Notes under the pieces: generated by a model
Databases searched by the model: none
Seen by the model: only the letters and a program-made list of their open reading frames with translations
What the model was told of the DNA's origin: nothing
Part shown: positions 26,407 through 34,428 of the stretch, piece after piece
Layout of the letters: each line of letters begins with the position of its first letter
Position numbering within the stretch: the first letter of the stretch is position 1
Source of the DNA: Thomasclavelia sp.
Lineage (GTDB): Bacteria > Bacillota_I > Bacilli_A > Erysipelotrichales > Coprobacillaceae
Assembly: GCA_028749475.1 (NCBI GenBank)
Contig: JAQVWN010000008.1
Coordinates: 1 to 64,000, forward strand
Length of the DNA: 64,000 bases
Direction of reading: 5' to 3'
Made by a program: the position numbers and the translations under genes

Positions 26407-26743
26407 AAAGTTAGAAATTATTGTAAAGGCATTAGATGAAAAATTTGGTAAGGATATTGTAGCCATTGATATGAAAGAATCTAGTGCGTTATTTGATACA
26501 TTTGTGATTTGTAGTACTGATAACGAAAGAACTTTAGAAGCTATATGTGATAATGTTGAAGATTTAATGTTTAAAGCAGGTTATAAACCTCGTAAGATAG
26601 AAGGGGCTAAAAGCAGTAAATGGGTTTTAATGGATTATGGAGACATTATTGTTCACGTATTTGATAAAGATGCTAGAAATAACTATAATTTAGAAAAATT
26701 ATGGTCAGATATGCCATTAATTAATATAGAAGGTATAATTTAA
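26399..26743 (+). CDS. rsfS: Ribosome silencing factor
   Basis: A 114-residue RsfS/YbeB/YqeL protein. It binds ribosomal protein uL14 and blocks subunit joining when nutrients fall. The conserved stretches are ESSALFDTFVICSTDNERTLEAI and GAKSSKWVLMDYGDIIVHVFDKDARNNYNLEKLW, the classic Oligomerisation/DUF143 signature. Start overlaps nadD-yqeK by 8 nt (ATGGATAA), and its stop overlaps yqeM by 1 nt. The position in the yqeH operon is as in Bacillus. Confidence 0.96.
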   Translation: MDKKLEIIVKALDEKFGKDIVAIDMKESSALFDTFVICSTDNERTLEAICDNVEDLMFKAGYKPRKIEGAKSSKWVLMDYGDIIVHVFDKDARNNYNLEKLWSDMPLINIEGII

Positions 26744-27456
26744 TGTCTTATGAAAATTTTGCATATTATTATGATAGTTTAATGGATCAAAAGTTTTATG
26801 ATGATTATAATAACTTCATAAATACGCATACAACGGCTTTTAAAACAGTACTTGAAATTGGTTGTGGTACTGGTGAAACTGCTATTAGACTCGCTAAAAA
26901 TGGTAAAAAAGTATATGCTACTGATTTATCTCAAGATATGATTGATGTTTGTAGACTTAAAGCTATGAATGAAAACGTGGAATTAATGCTAGCTAGAATT
27001 GATATGACTGATTTTCAAATTAATCAAGAAGTAGATTTAGTTTTATGCTTATGCGATTCTTTAAATTATGTATTAAATAAAAAAGCTGTAAAACAAACAT
27101 TTAAAAATGTTTTTGATGCACTTAAACATAATGGAACGTTTATTTTTGATGTCGATAGTTTATATAAAATGGATAATTTACTAAATAATTATAATGAAGA
27201 ACAAGATGATCCTGACTTTTATTTTTATTGGCATGTCGATAATATAGGGCCTGGGGAAGTAAAACATCATGTAGTTATTAAAGATAAAGAAAATAATGAC
27301 TCAGTTGATGAAATACATCATCAAAAGACATTAAAGTTAGAAATATATGTTGAAATGTTAAAGGAAGTAGGATTTACTAAAATTGATTATTACTCAGATT
27401 TTTTAGAGTATAAAGAAAAATGTGAAAGAATCATATTTGTATGTAGAAAGGATTAA
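26743..27456 (+). CDS. SAM-dependent methyltransferase, YqeM-like
   Basis: A 237-residue class I methyltransferase. The SAM-binding motif I is VLEIGCGTGETAIRLAKNG near residue 40, followed by the acidic YATDLSQDMI and the motif IV region VDLVLCLCDSLNYV. The position after rsfS matches Bacillus yqeM. The substrate is unknown. The ATG shares one base with the rsfS stop (TAATG). Its end carries the AAAGGA Shine-Dalgarno of mtnN, 2 bp downstream. Confidence 0.9.
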   Translation: MSYENFAYYYDSLMDQKFYDDYNNFINTHTTAFKTVLEIGCGTGETAIRLAKNGKKVYATDLSQDMIDVCRLKAMNENVELMLARIDMTDFQINQEVDLVLCLCDSLNYVLNKKAVKQTFKNVFDALKHNGTFIFDVDSLYKMDNLLNNYNEEQDDPDFYFYWHVDNIGPGEVKHHVVIKDKENNDSVDEIHHQKTLKLEIYVEMLKEVGFTKIDYYSDFLEYKEKCERIIFVCRKD

Positions 27457-27458
27457 TT

Positions 27459-28160
27459 ATGATCGGAATAATTGGAGCAATGGATGAAGAAGTAAATGCT
27501 ATTAAAGAATATATGAAAGTACTAAATGAGAATAAAGTAAATGATATTATTTTTTATGAAGGTAGTATAGAAAATAAAGATGTAGTTTTACTTTTAGGTG
27601 GTATTGGTAAAGTAAATGCTGCTGTTTGTAGTGCTCTATTATTTGAAAACTATGATATTGATTATTTGATAAATGTTGGTTCTTCTGGGGGACTAGATAA
27701 ATTTCAAAATGTTGGTGATATTGTGATTTCGGATAAAGTGGTTCATCATGATGTAGATTTAGTTGGTTTTAATTATCCTTATGGACAATTACCTCAAATG
27801 CCTCTTTTCTTTGAATCTAATAAAACATTAGTAAAATGTGTAAAGGATATCATCGATGAAGATAACTTTAATGCTAGAATAGGTTTAATAGCTTCTGGTG
27901 ATCAATTTGTTTGCACTAAAGGACAGGTTGATACTATATTAGAACATTTTCCTAATGCTTTATGTGCTGAAATGGAAGCAGCTTCTATTGCTCAGGTAGC
28001 TTATAAATATAAAAAGCCATTCATTATACTTAGATCACTATCTGATGTATTTGGAAAAGGCGATAATAATATTCAATTTGATGAATATCTTAAAAAAGCA
28101 AGCAAAGAATCAGCAAATATTACTCGCAAACTAATAATGAAGGTTGATAAATTATGTTAA
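27459..28160 (+). CDS. mtnN: 5'-methylthioadenosine/S-adenosylhomocysteine nucleosidase
   Basis: Cleaves adenine from methylthioadenosine and S-adenosylhomocysteine, clearing by-products of methylation and polyamine synthesis. The 233-residue protein has the family start IGIIGAMDEEV (acidic catalytic Glu11), the phosphorylase-fold loop NVGSSGGL, the region ALCAEMEAASIAQVA that binds ribose, and the catalytic Asp in RSLSDVFG. It follows a methyltransferase directly, a sensible partner, and overlaps the U32 gene by 7 nt. Confidence 0.95.
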   Translation: MIGIIGAMDEEVNAIKEYMKVLNENKVNDIIFYEGSIENKDVVLLLGGIGKVNAAVCSALLFENYDIDYLINVGSSGGLDKFQNVGDIVISDKVVHHDVDLVGFNYPYGQLPQMPLFFESNKTLVKCVKDIIDEDNFNARIGLIASGDQFVCTKGQVDTILEHFPNALCAEMEAASIAQVAYKYKKPFIILRSLSDVFGKGDNNIQFDEYLKKASKESANITRKLIMKVDKLC

Positions 28161-30409
28161 ATAATGATGTTGAACTTTTAGCTCCTGCTGGTAGCTATGA
28201 AGCTATGGTGGCGGCAATAGAAAATGGTTGCAATGCTGTATACTTATCTGGTCAGATGTATGGAGCAAGAGCTTTTGCAACCAATTTTTCTTTGCAAGAA
28301 TTAAAGGAAGCTGTTAAATTCGCTCATTTAAGAAATGTAAAAATCTATGTCACTGTTAATACTTTATATGATAATAAACAAATTCAAGGCTTATTATCTT
28401 ATCTTGATTATTTAAATAGTATTAATGTTGATGGATTACTCATTCAAGATATGGGAATAGTTAATATTGTTAAAAGCAGATATCCAAATATTGAATTACA
28501 TCTCTCGACTCAATGCTCTATTCATAATTTGGAGGGGATAAAGTACTTTGAAAAACAAGGTGTTAAAAGAATTGTTTTAGCTAGAGAAAATAATATTAGT
28601 GAAATAAGAAATATTTGTAAAAATACTGATATTGATATTGAAGTCTTTGTCCATGGTGCTTTATGTATTAGTTGCTCCGGACAATGTTTAATGAGCAGTG
28701 AGGTCACTGCAAGAAGTGGAAATAAAGGCGAATGTGCTCAGTTATGTCGATTACCATATAATTTAATGAAGGATAATAAAATCATTTCATATAATGACTA
28801 TTTACTTTCTCCTAAAGATCTATGTAGTATTGATAATATTGGGCAATTAATTGATGCTGGTGTTAAATCCTTTAAAATAGAGGGAAGAATGAAATCTCCT
28901 CAGTATGTAGCTGCAACTACCAAGGCTTATAGAAGAGCTATTGATAATTATTTAAGTAAATTAAAAGCAAATTACGATAAAGAAATACTAGTTATGAAAC
29001 AAATGTTTAATCGAGATTATACATCTGGCTTATTAATGAATAATTATAAAGATTTTATTACTCATACTTATTCAGGTAATACCGGTATTCAAATTGGAAT
29101 GATTACCAATTATGATAATCGAAATCATCAAATATCAATTAAACTTACTAATACTCTTCATCAAAATGATCGAATTGGCTTTGAAAAGCATGATTTTTTA
29201 CGCACTATTACTAAACTTTATTTAAATGGTAAATTAGTAAATCAGGCTGATGCTGGAGATATTGTTAAAATAGATCTAGATAGGCATGTAAAGAAAGATT
29301 TGAAGGTATTTAAAATTATTGATTATAAACTTAATAACGAAATCGAAAATTCATATAAAGGAGAAAACATCCATCTACCTTTAAATATGCTTTTTAGTGC
29401 TCATAAAGGAACAAAACCATCTCTTACGATAAATTATAAAGACTTACAAATAAACGTTACTCATAATCAAATTATGGAAGAATCTTTAAAACATCCTGCA
29501 ACTTATGAATCAATTTTTAAACAATTATCAAAGTTAGGAGATACTCCTTTTAGTTTATCTTCTTTAGAAACTGATATGGATAATGATTTGTTTATTCCAG
29601 TTTCTCTTTTAAACAATATTAGAAGAGAAGGAATTGCATTATTAGAAGAAAAAGTACTTTCTTTTGACAATAAAGTTACTGATGAAAAGATAACAATAAA
29701 GAATAAACAACATTATATTAAACATTTAGATATTAAAATCACTGATATTAGACAACTAAATAATATTGATTTATCTAAGGCTGATAGAATTTATTATCCT
29801 TTTAATATAAACGACAAAATGATGAATGATGAAAAATTTGTTCCATATACTAACTATTGGGAAGATAGTCAAAAACTACAAAACTATAAAGATTCTTCAA
29901 AATATCTACACTCTAAAAATGTTTTAGTTTCTGATTTTGGAGCTTTAAATACATTTATTGATAAGAATACAATTATTAACTATAACTTTAATGTTTATAA
30001 TGACTATGCTTTAGATTATTTTCATAATGAAGTTGTACTGTCACTAGAATTAAGTAAAAAAGAAATAAATAAATTAAAATGTGATAATGATTTAACATTA
30101 TTAGCTTATGGTAAGCCAAGAAATATGAATCTAAGACATTGTATTATTAGTGATTATTACTTCCAGGATAAAAAAGAGGGTTGTAATAAATGTAAAACTG
30201 GTCATTATTCGATAGTGGACAGGAAAAACGAAAGATTTGATATTATTACTGATACAAATTGTAATAATTATGTTTTAAATAATAAACCAATATTAATTAA
30301 AGATATTAACGATTATAATGTTGATCGTATATTACTTGATTTTACTAATGAAGACAGCAACAGAATTAATGAAATTATAAATGAATATCTAAATATCATA
30401 AATTTATAA
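28154..30409 (+). CDS. Peptidase U32 family protein (RlhA/YrrO-like)
   Basis: A 751-residue U32 protein. The N-terminal TIM-barrel-like domain begins LLAPAGSYEAMVAAIENGCNAVYLSG. The family signature is clear: EVFVHGALCISCSGQCLMSSEVTARSGNKGECAQLCRLPY, with four cysteines, then KIEGRMKSPQYVA. A long C-terminal extension (about 400-751) ends with a Cys-containing segment (GCNKCKTGHY). E. coli RlhA of this class hydroxylates 23S rRNA C2501; other members were described as collagenases. An RNA-modification role is the best inference, given its place behind ribosome-related genes. The four signature Cys suggest an iron-sulfur cluster. Confidence 0.88.
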   Translation: MLNNDVELLAPAGSYEAMVAAIENGCNAVYLSGQMYGARAFATNFSLQELKEAVKFAHLRNVKIYVTVNTLYDNKQIQGLLSYLDYLNSINVDGLLIQDMGIVNIVKSRYPNIELHLSTQCSIHNLEGIKYFEKQGVKRIVLARENNISEIRNICKNTDIDIEVFVHGALCISCSGQCLMSSEVTARSGNKGECAQLCRLPYNLMKDNKIISYNDYLLSPKDLCSIDNIGQLIDAGVKSFKIEGRMKSPQYVAATTKAYRRAIDNYLSKLKANYDKEILVMKQMFNRDYTSGLLMNNYKDFITHTYSGNTGIQIGMITNYDNRNHQISIKLTNTLHQNDRIGFEKHDFLRTITKLYLNGKLVNQADAGDIVKIDLDRHVKKDLKVFKIIDYKLNNEIENSYKGENIHLPLNMLFSAHKGTKPSLTINYKDLQINVTHNQIMEESLKHPATYESIFKQLSKLGDTPFSLSSLETDMDNDLFIPVSLLNNIRREGIALLEEKVLSFDNKVTDEKITIKNKQHYIKHLDIKITDIRQLNNIDLSKADRIYYPFNINDKMMNDEKFVPYTNYWEDSQKLQNYKDSSKYLHSKNVLVSDFGALNTFIDKNTIINYNFNVYNDYALDYFHNEVVLSLELSKKEINKLKCDNDLTLLAYGKPRNMNLRHCIISDYYFQDKKEGCNKCKTGHYSIVDRKNERFDIITDTNCNNYVLNNKPILIKDINDYNVDRILLDFTNEDSNRINEIINEYLNIINL

Positions 30410-30593
30410 AATCAAAGAATGGAAAATGGGATTATTACGTTATATTTGTAATATAACTAAAATATATTTAGTAATTAGATAAAATTATTCGATAATTTAA
30501 AAAAATATTAATATAAAATACTGAAAATGCTAAAAAACAATTGTGTTAAATTACGGAAAATGCTAAACTTTCTAATATAGGAGGAAGTTTATT
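30410..30593 (+). promoter_or_regulatory. Regulatory region of the XRE gene with a 12-bp direct repeat
   Basis: GAAAATGCTAAA occurs at 30523-30534 and again at 30556-30567, 33 bp apart (about three helical turns). The second copy overlaps a possible promoter (TTGTGT at 30541-30546, TAAACT at 30564-30569, 17-bp spacer). The repeats may be operators bound by the regulator encoded just downstream. Confidence 0.5.
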
Positions 30594-30938
30594 ATGAGTG
30601 TAGATTTAGATTTAGCACACAGATTGAAATCCTACCGCAATTTTAAACACATGACTCAAAAAGATGTTGCTAAGCATCTTCAAGTACCACATTCAGCGAT
30701 TTCGGATATTGAAAATGGTAAAAGAGACGTGACTGTTGGAGAATTAAAAATCTTTTCAGCACTATATGGAAGAAGCGTTGAAGAAATTATTAGTGGGAAA
30801 AAATATGATTATTATAATATAGCTAATATTGCAAGATTGCTTTCTGAATTAAATGAAGATGATCTTAAAGAAGTTATGTTTATAATCGAATATAAGAGAA
30901 AAAGAAGCGAAGAAAAAGCCGAAAATAATAAACAATAA
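30594..30938 (+). CDS. XRE-family transcriptional regulator
   Basis: A 114-residue protein with a helix-turn-helix of the Cro/XRE class in residues 8-63: LKSYRNFKHMTQKDVAKHLQVPHSAISDIENGKRDVTVGELKIFSALY. The recognition helix is around VPHSAISDIENGKR. A short C-terminal helical region with a basic end (EYKRKRSEEKAENNKQ) may serve dimerisation. GGAGGA lies before the ATG. It is followed by its own strong terminator, so it is not cotranscribed with the lactate permease, although it could still regulate it. Direct repeats upstream suggest autoregulation. Confidence 0.9.
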   Translation: MSVDLDLAHRLKSYRNFKHMTQKDVAKHLQVPHSAISDIENGKRDVTVGELKIFSALYGRSVEEIISGKKYDYYNIANIARLLSELNEDDLKEVMFIIEYKRKRSEEKAENNKQ

Positions 30939-30968
30939 TATCAAGGAAAAATCCTTGATATTTTTTTA
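30937..30968 (+). terminator. Strong intrinsic terminator after the XRE gene
   Basis: Eleven-bp perfect stem AATATCAAGGA / TCCTTGATATT, 4-nt loop, then a run of T. It starts at the stop codon. Confidence 0.92.
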
Positions 30969-31058
30969 TTTTTAAATGGAAGGGCATTCATTAATTTAGT
31001 TATTTACAACGTTGTTTTTAAAGAATAAAATATTTAATGTTTGTAAGGGAGAAAAGAA

Positions 31059-32600
31059 ATGTTCAAATTATTTTTTATGTTTTTACTTGCCTTAATGCCA
31101 ATCATCTGGTTAATAATTTCATTATGTATATTTAAGATGGAAGCATATAAAGCAAGTGTCGGTGCACTGATAGTTGCAATTATTGAAGCAATGGCTATTT
31201 GGGGTATGAATGTAGTCAATGTTTCTACAGCGGCTTTAGAAGGAATTGCAATGGCTATTTGGCCAATTGTTATTGTTATAATAGCTGCAGTATTTACTTA
31301 TAATCTTACTGTTCATACTAAAGCAATGGATGTTATTAAAAGAATGATTACATCTGTTAGTAACGATAAACGAGTTTTAGTATTACTAGTAGGATGGTGT
31401 TTTGGAGGATTTTTAGAGGGAATGGCTGGTTTTGGTGTTGCAATCGCAATTCCTGCTAGTATGTTATATGCTTTAGGTTTTAATCCAGTAACTGCCATTT
31501 TAGCTTGTTTAATAGCTAATGGATGTCCAACTATGTTTGGAAGTATTGGAATTCCAACAACTACTTTAGCGAGTGTAACAGGATTAGATCCAACTAATCT
31601 TGCATTTATTCAAACATTACAAGTAGGAATAATTGAATTTGCATGTCCATTTTTAATGGTTACTTTAGTTTCCAAAGGTTTAAAAGGTCTTAAAGGAATG
31701 ATACCTACTATATTAATAGCTAGTCTAAGTTTTGTTGTTCCCGAAATTCTTACTGCTAAGTTTGTTGGGGCTGATCTTGCTGTAATAGTAGCTGCAGTAT
31801 GTTCATTAATTATTACATTTGTGTGGTGCTTAAGAGATACAAAAGTACCAGAGGAATATGCAATGAATATTTCTCATGATGATAGCGAACCAATTACACT
31901 GTCTAGAGCTTTAGTAGCTTGGTCACCATTCATCTTAATATTTGTTGTTTTATTAGTTACAAGTAAATTAGTTCCATTTATCAATCAACCTTTAGACAGC
32001 ATTCAAAGTACTATTAATATCTATCAAGGTAATCCGGATGCTACACTCACATTTAAATGGGTTAACACCCCAGGTGTACTAATAATGATTTGTGGTTTAA
32101 TCGGAGGATTTATTCAAAAATGTCCATTTAAAGAGATGATGGGTGTTTTATGGGATACAGTTAAACAAATGGCTAAGACTATTATTACTATGATGGGAGT
32201 ATTAGCCACTGCAAAAATTATGGGATATAGTGGTATGATTAGCAGTATTGCTTTATTCTTTGTTAATGCTTTAGGTGATTTTTATCCATTAGTTGCCCCA
32301 TTACTTGGAGCATTAGGAACATTTGTTACTGGTTCAGGAACAAGCTCTGAAGTACTATTTGGTAATGTACAATTAGAAGCAGCTAAATCAATTGCTGTTG
32401 ATCCATATTGGTTGGTTGCAGCCAATTCTCTTGGAACAGCTGCCGGTAAAATGCTTGCTCCTCAAAGTATTGCTATTGGTACAGCTGCTTGTGCTCTTGA
32501 AGGCAAAGATGGAGAAATATTAAGTAAAATATTTAAATATGCTGCTGCATTTATTGTTGTTATGGCAATAATTGTCTATGCTGGAACATTCTTTATATAA
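31059..32600 (+). CDS. lctP: L-lactate permease (LctP family)
   Basis: A 513-residue integral membrane transporter with about 12-14 hydrophobic segments. Family hallmarks are GFLEGMAGFGVAIAIPASMLYALGFNP, the loop ANGCPTMFGSIGIPT, and the late GALGTFVTGSGTSSEVLFGNVQ, all typical of LctP/GlcA-type lactate or glycolate:proton symporters. Lactate versus glycolate cannot be separated by sequence. No lactate dehydrogenase or utilisation operon is adjacent. AAGGGAG lies 8 bp before the ATG. The region 30969-31058 upstream holds no gene. Confidence 0.93.
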   Translation: MFKLFFMFLLALMPIIWLIISLCIFKMEAYKASVGALIVAIIEAMAIWGMNVVNVSTAALEGIAMAIWPIVIVIIAAVFTYNLTVHTKAMDVIKRMITSVSNDKRVLVLLVGWCFGGFLEGMAGFGVAIAIPASMLYALGFNPVTAILACLIANGCPTMFGSIGIPTTTLASVTGLDPTNLAFIQTLQVGIIEFACPFLMVTLVSKGLKGLKGMIPTILIASLSFVVPEILTAKFVGADLAVIVAAVCSLIITFVWCLRDTKVPEEYAMNISHDDSEPITLSRALVAWSPFILIFVVLLVTSKLVPFINQPLDSIQSTINIYQGNPDATLTFKWVNTPGVLIMICGLIGGFIQKCPFKEMMGVLWDTVKQMAKTIITMMGVLATAKIMGYSGMISSIALFFVNALGDFYPLVAPLLGALGTFVTGSGTSSEVLFGNVQLEAAKSIAVDPYWLVAANSLGTAAGKMLAPQSIAIGTAACALEGKDGEILSKIFKYAAAFIVVMAIIVYAGTFFI

Positions 32601-32603
32601 TAA

Positions 32604-32645
32604 AAAAGCATCAGTCATTTAACTAATGACTCGATGCTTTATTTA
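32604..32645. terminator. Bidirectional terminator between lctP and the YfcE-like gene
   Basis: Stem AAAGCATC plus AGTCATT pairs with AATGACT and GATGCTTT, one bulged C, short loop, T-rich on one side and A-rich on the other. Confidence 0.85.
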
Positions 32646-32646
32646 T

Positions 32647-33186
32647 TTATTTTAATAATTCTTTATATTCTTCTAAAATAGCTGCATTTTTAATTATGTC
32701 TTTTAGTGGGACTGCTTCAAATGTTTCACTGCTATAATATGTAATAGATAAATTCTTACCATCTATTATGACTATCGCGTATGTACCAAATCCAATTTCT
32801 CCACGATTCATCATTGTGCTGCCGGGATTTATAATATATTTATTATTTTTATGAATAAAGTTTGGAACATGGGTATGGCCATGAAAACAAACATCCAAAT
32901 TGTTCATTTCCATATATTCTAGAATCTCTTCTTCGCCATAATAAATATTAAAATCATTACCATGGGTTATTAAAACATTCATATCTTCTATTTTTTTTAC
33001 TATAAGACGAGGAAAAGTATCTTGATCATGATTGCCATTTACAGTTAAGAATTTCTTTATTAATTCATCATTTGGATCCATTGATGAATCTCCACAATGA
33101 ATTAAGTAATCAAAGTCATTAAAGTTAAAATGATCAAAAATATCGTTATATAAATGAGTATCACTAAGTACAAGTATTTTTTTCAT
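32647..33186 (-). CDS. YfcE/MJ0936-type metallophosphoesterase
   Basis: A 179-residue calcineurin-like phosphodiesterase. The five metal motifs are all present: D-x-H (SDTHLYND), GD (IHCGDSS), GNHD (VNGNHDQD), an isolated His (LITHGND) and GHTH (CFHGHTHVPN), followed by the NPGS turn. Relatives hydrolyse phosphodiesters in vitro with Mn2+; the natural substrate is unknown. A terminator lies between its end and lctP. GAGGTG precedes the ATG on the minus strand. Confidence 0.93.
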   Translation of the reverse strand: MKKILVLSDTHLYNDIFDHFNFNDFDYLIHCGDSSMDPNDELIKKFLTVNGNHDQDTFPRLIVKKIEDMNVLITHGNDFNIYYGEEEILEYMEMNNLDVCFHGHTHVPNFIHKNNKYIINPGSTMMNRGEIGFGTYAIVIIDGKNLSITYYSSETFEAVPLKDIIKNAAILEEYKELLK

Positions 33187-33334
33187 AGTACACCTCTTAT
33201 TAAGTATAAAATAAATGTTATCTAAAATCTATCAACATATGTTGATTATATCGATAAAATATTGAATTAATATTCAGTTCATTTTCTAAAATGGAAAAGA
33301 AAGTGTTTACATATGGACACTAAATTGGTAAAAT
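33187..33334 (+). promoter_or_regulatory. Promoter and palindromic operator candidates of the PTS IIB pair
   Basis: The promoter is TTTACA (33306-33311), 17-bp spacer, TGGTAAAAT with the hexamer at 33329-33334. Overlapping the -35 box is an inverted repeat AGTGT-N10-ACACT (33302-33321). Further upstream lies a perfect 16-bp palindrome ATCAACATATGTTGAT at 33231-33246. Both may bind regulators. Confidence 0.65.
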
Positions 33335-33364
33335 AAATATATATTAAAGAAGGAGTATATTATA

Positions 33365-33682
33365 ATGAAAACTATTTTATTAGTATGTTCAGCTGGTATG
33401 TCAACAAGCTTACTAGTTACAAAAATGGAAGCAGCAGCTAAAGAAGCAAATTATGAATGTAAAATCTTTGCTTTACCTTTCTCTGATGCACCAAGAGTAT
33501 TAGAAGAAGTTGATATTATTTTACTTGGCCCACAAGTAAGATTCCAAAAAGCTGCAATTGAAAAATTAGCTGCAGGACGTAAAGCTGGTCCTATCCCTGT
33601 TGATATTATCGATATGAGAGATTACGGTACTATGAACGGTAAAGCTGTATTTGATTTTGCTCTAAAAAAATTAGGAGAATAA
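33365..33682 (+). CDS. PTS IIB component, lactose/cellobiose family (first of two)
   Basis: A 105-residue cytoplasmic phosphocarrier domain. The phosphocysteine is Cys8 in the P-loop-like LLVCSAGMSTSLLVTKM, and the motif LLGPQVRFQ near residue 60 is typical of cellobiose/chitobiose IIB. In a full system IIB takes phosphate from IIA and hands it to sugar held by IIC. No IIA or IIC gene is in the window. It has a strong AAGGAG site and its own terminator, so it may be expressed separately from the second copy. Confidence 0.93.
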   Translation: MKTILLVCSAGMSTSLLVTKMEAAAKEANYECKIFALPFSDAPRVLEEVDIILLGPQVRFQKAAIEKLAAGRKAGPIPVDIIDMRDYGTMNGKAVFDFALKKLGE

Positions 33683-33694
33683 AATTTAAAGAAT

Positions 33695-33726
33695 AAATAA
33701 AAAGAACTATAAGTTCTTTTTATTTA
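33695..33726 (+). terminator. Terminator between the two IIB genes
   Basis: Thirteen-bp perfect stem AAATAAAAAGAAC / GTTCTTTTTATTT around a 5-nt loop. U-rich right arm. It could attenuate rather than stop transcription into the second copy, as no separate promoter is obvious in 33727-33744. Confidence 0.8.
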
Positions 33727-33744
33727 AGTTGTAGGAGATTAGTT

Positions 33745-34059
33745 ATGAAAAAAATAATGTTAGTTTGTGCTGCTGGTATGTCTACTAGTTTATTAGTAAC
33801 AAAAATGAAAAAGGCTGCCGAAGCAAAAGGTGAAGAAGTAGAAATCTTTGCTTTACCAATTAGTGAAGGTGAAAAACAATTAGCTTCTGTAGATTGTGTT
33901 TTACTTGGCCCACAAGTAAGATATCAAAAATCTGAAGTTGAAAGACTAATTAGTGAAACTGGTAAAAACATTCCTTGTGATGTAATCAATATGAAAGATT
34001 ATGGTATGATGAATGGCGAAGCAGTTTATACATTCGCTAAACAATTAATGGGTGAATAA
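33745..34059 (+). CDS. PTS IIB component, lactose/cellobiose family (second of two)
   Basis: A 104-residue paralogue of the gene 62 bp upstream, with phosphocysteine Cys8 in MLVCAAGMSTSLLVTKM and the same FALP and LLGPQVRYQ motifs. The two proteins are about equally long and clearly similar but differ at many positions, so the duplication is not recent. Both keep the active-site cysteine. As with the first copy, no IIA or IIC is near. They may pair with a permease elsewhere or act as signalling phosphoproteins. Confidence 0.93.
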   Translation: MKKIMLVCAAGMSTSLLVTKMKKAAEAKGEEVEIFALPISEGEKQLASVDCVLLGPQVRYQKSEVERLISETGKNIPCDVINMKDYGMMNGEAVYTFAKQLMGE

Positions 34060-34061
34060 TT

Positions 34062-34089
34062 AAAAAGGTTAAGAAATTAACCTTTTTTT
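34062..34089 (+). terminator. Terminator after the second IIB gene
   Basis: Stem AAAAAGGTTAA / TTAACCTTTTT with a GAAA loop followed by T residues. Confidence 0.88.
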
Positions 34090-34109
34090 CTTTCTCCTTA
34101 AAATATCTA

Positions 34110-34118
34110 TGCTATAAT
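34110..34118 (+). promoter_or_regulatory. Extended -10 promoter of the ACT/UPF0210 operon
   Basis: TGCTATAAT with a perfect TATAAT (34113-34118), 27 bp before the ATG. Confidence 0.65.
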
Positions 34119-34144
34119 ACTTAAAAATAGGAGGATTCTTTTAA

Positions 34145-34417
34145 ATGGAAAAGGGTATTATTACAGTTGTAGGAAAAGATAGAGTAGGGATTATTTCTAA
34201 TATTTGTAGCTTTTTAGCTAGTAAAAATATTAATATTTTAGATATCTCACAAACTATTATTGATGATTATTTCAACATGATGATGATTGTTGATATTACT
34301 AATATGAATGAAACTATGGGTGCAGTATGCAAGGAATTAGATGTTATTGGAGATGAAATGGGTGTATCTATTAAACTTCAACATGAAAATATATTTGCAA
34401 AAATGCATAGAATTTAG
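34145..34417 (+). CDS. ACT domain protein (UPF0237 family)
   Basis: A 90-residue single ACT domain. The beginning [33 protein letters not shown] is the ACT signature with the Gly loop that binds small ligands, most often amino acids. This stand-alone form is known as UPF0237 and is regularly encoded next to UPF0210, as here (11 bp apart). A sensor or regulatory subunit for the neighbouring protein is a fair inference. AGGAGG precedes the ATG. Confidence 0.93.
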   Translation: MEKGIITVVGKDRVGIISNICSFLASKNINILDISQTIIDDYFNMMMIVDITNMNETMGAVCKELDVIGDEMGVSIKLQHENIFAKMHRI

Positions 34418-34428
34418 AGGAAATAATA

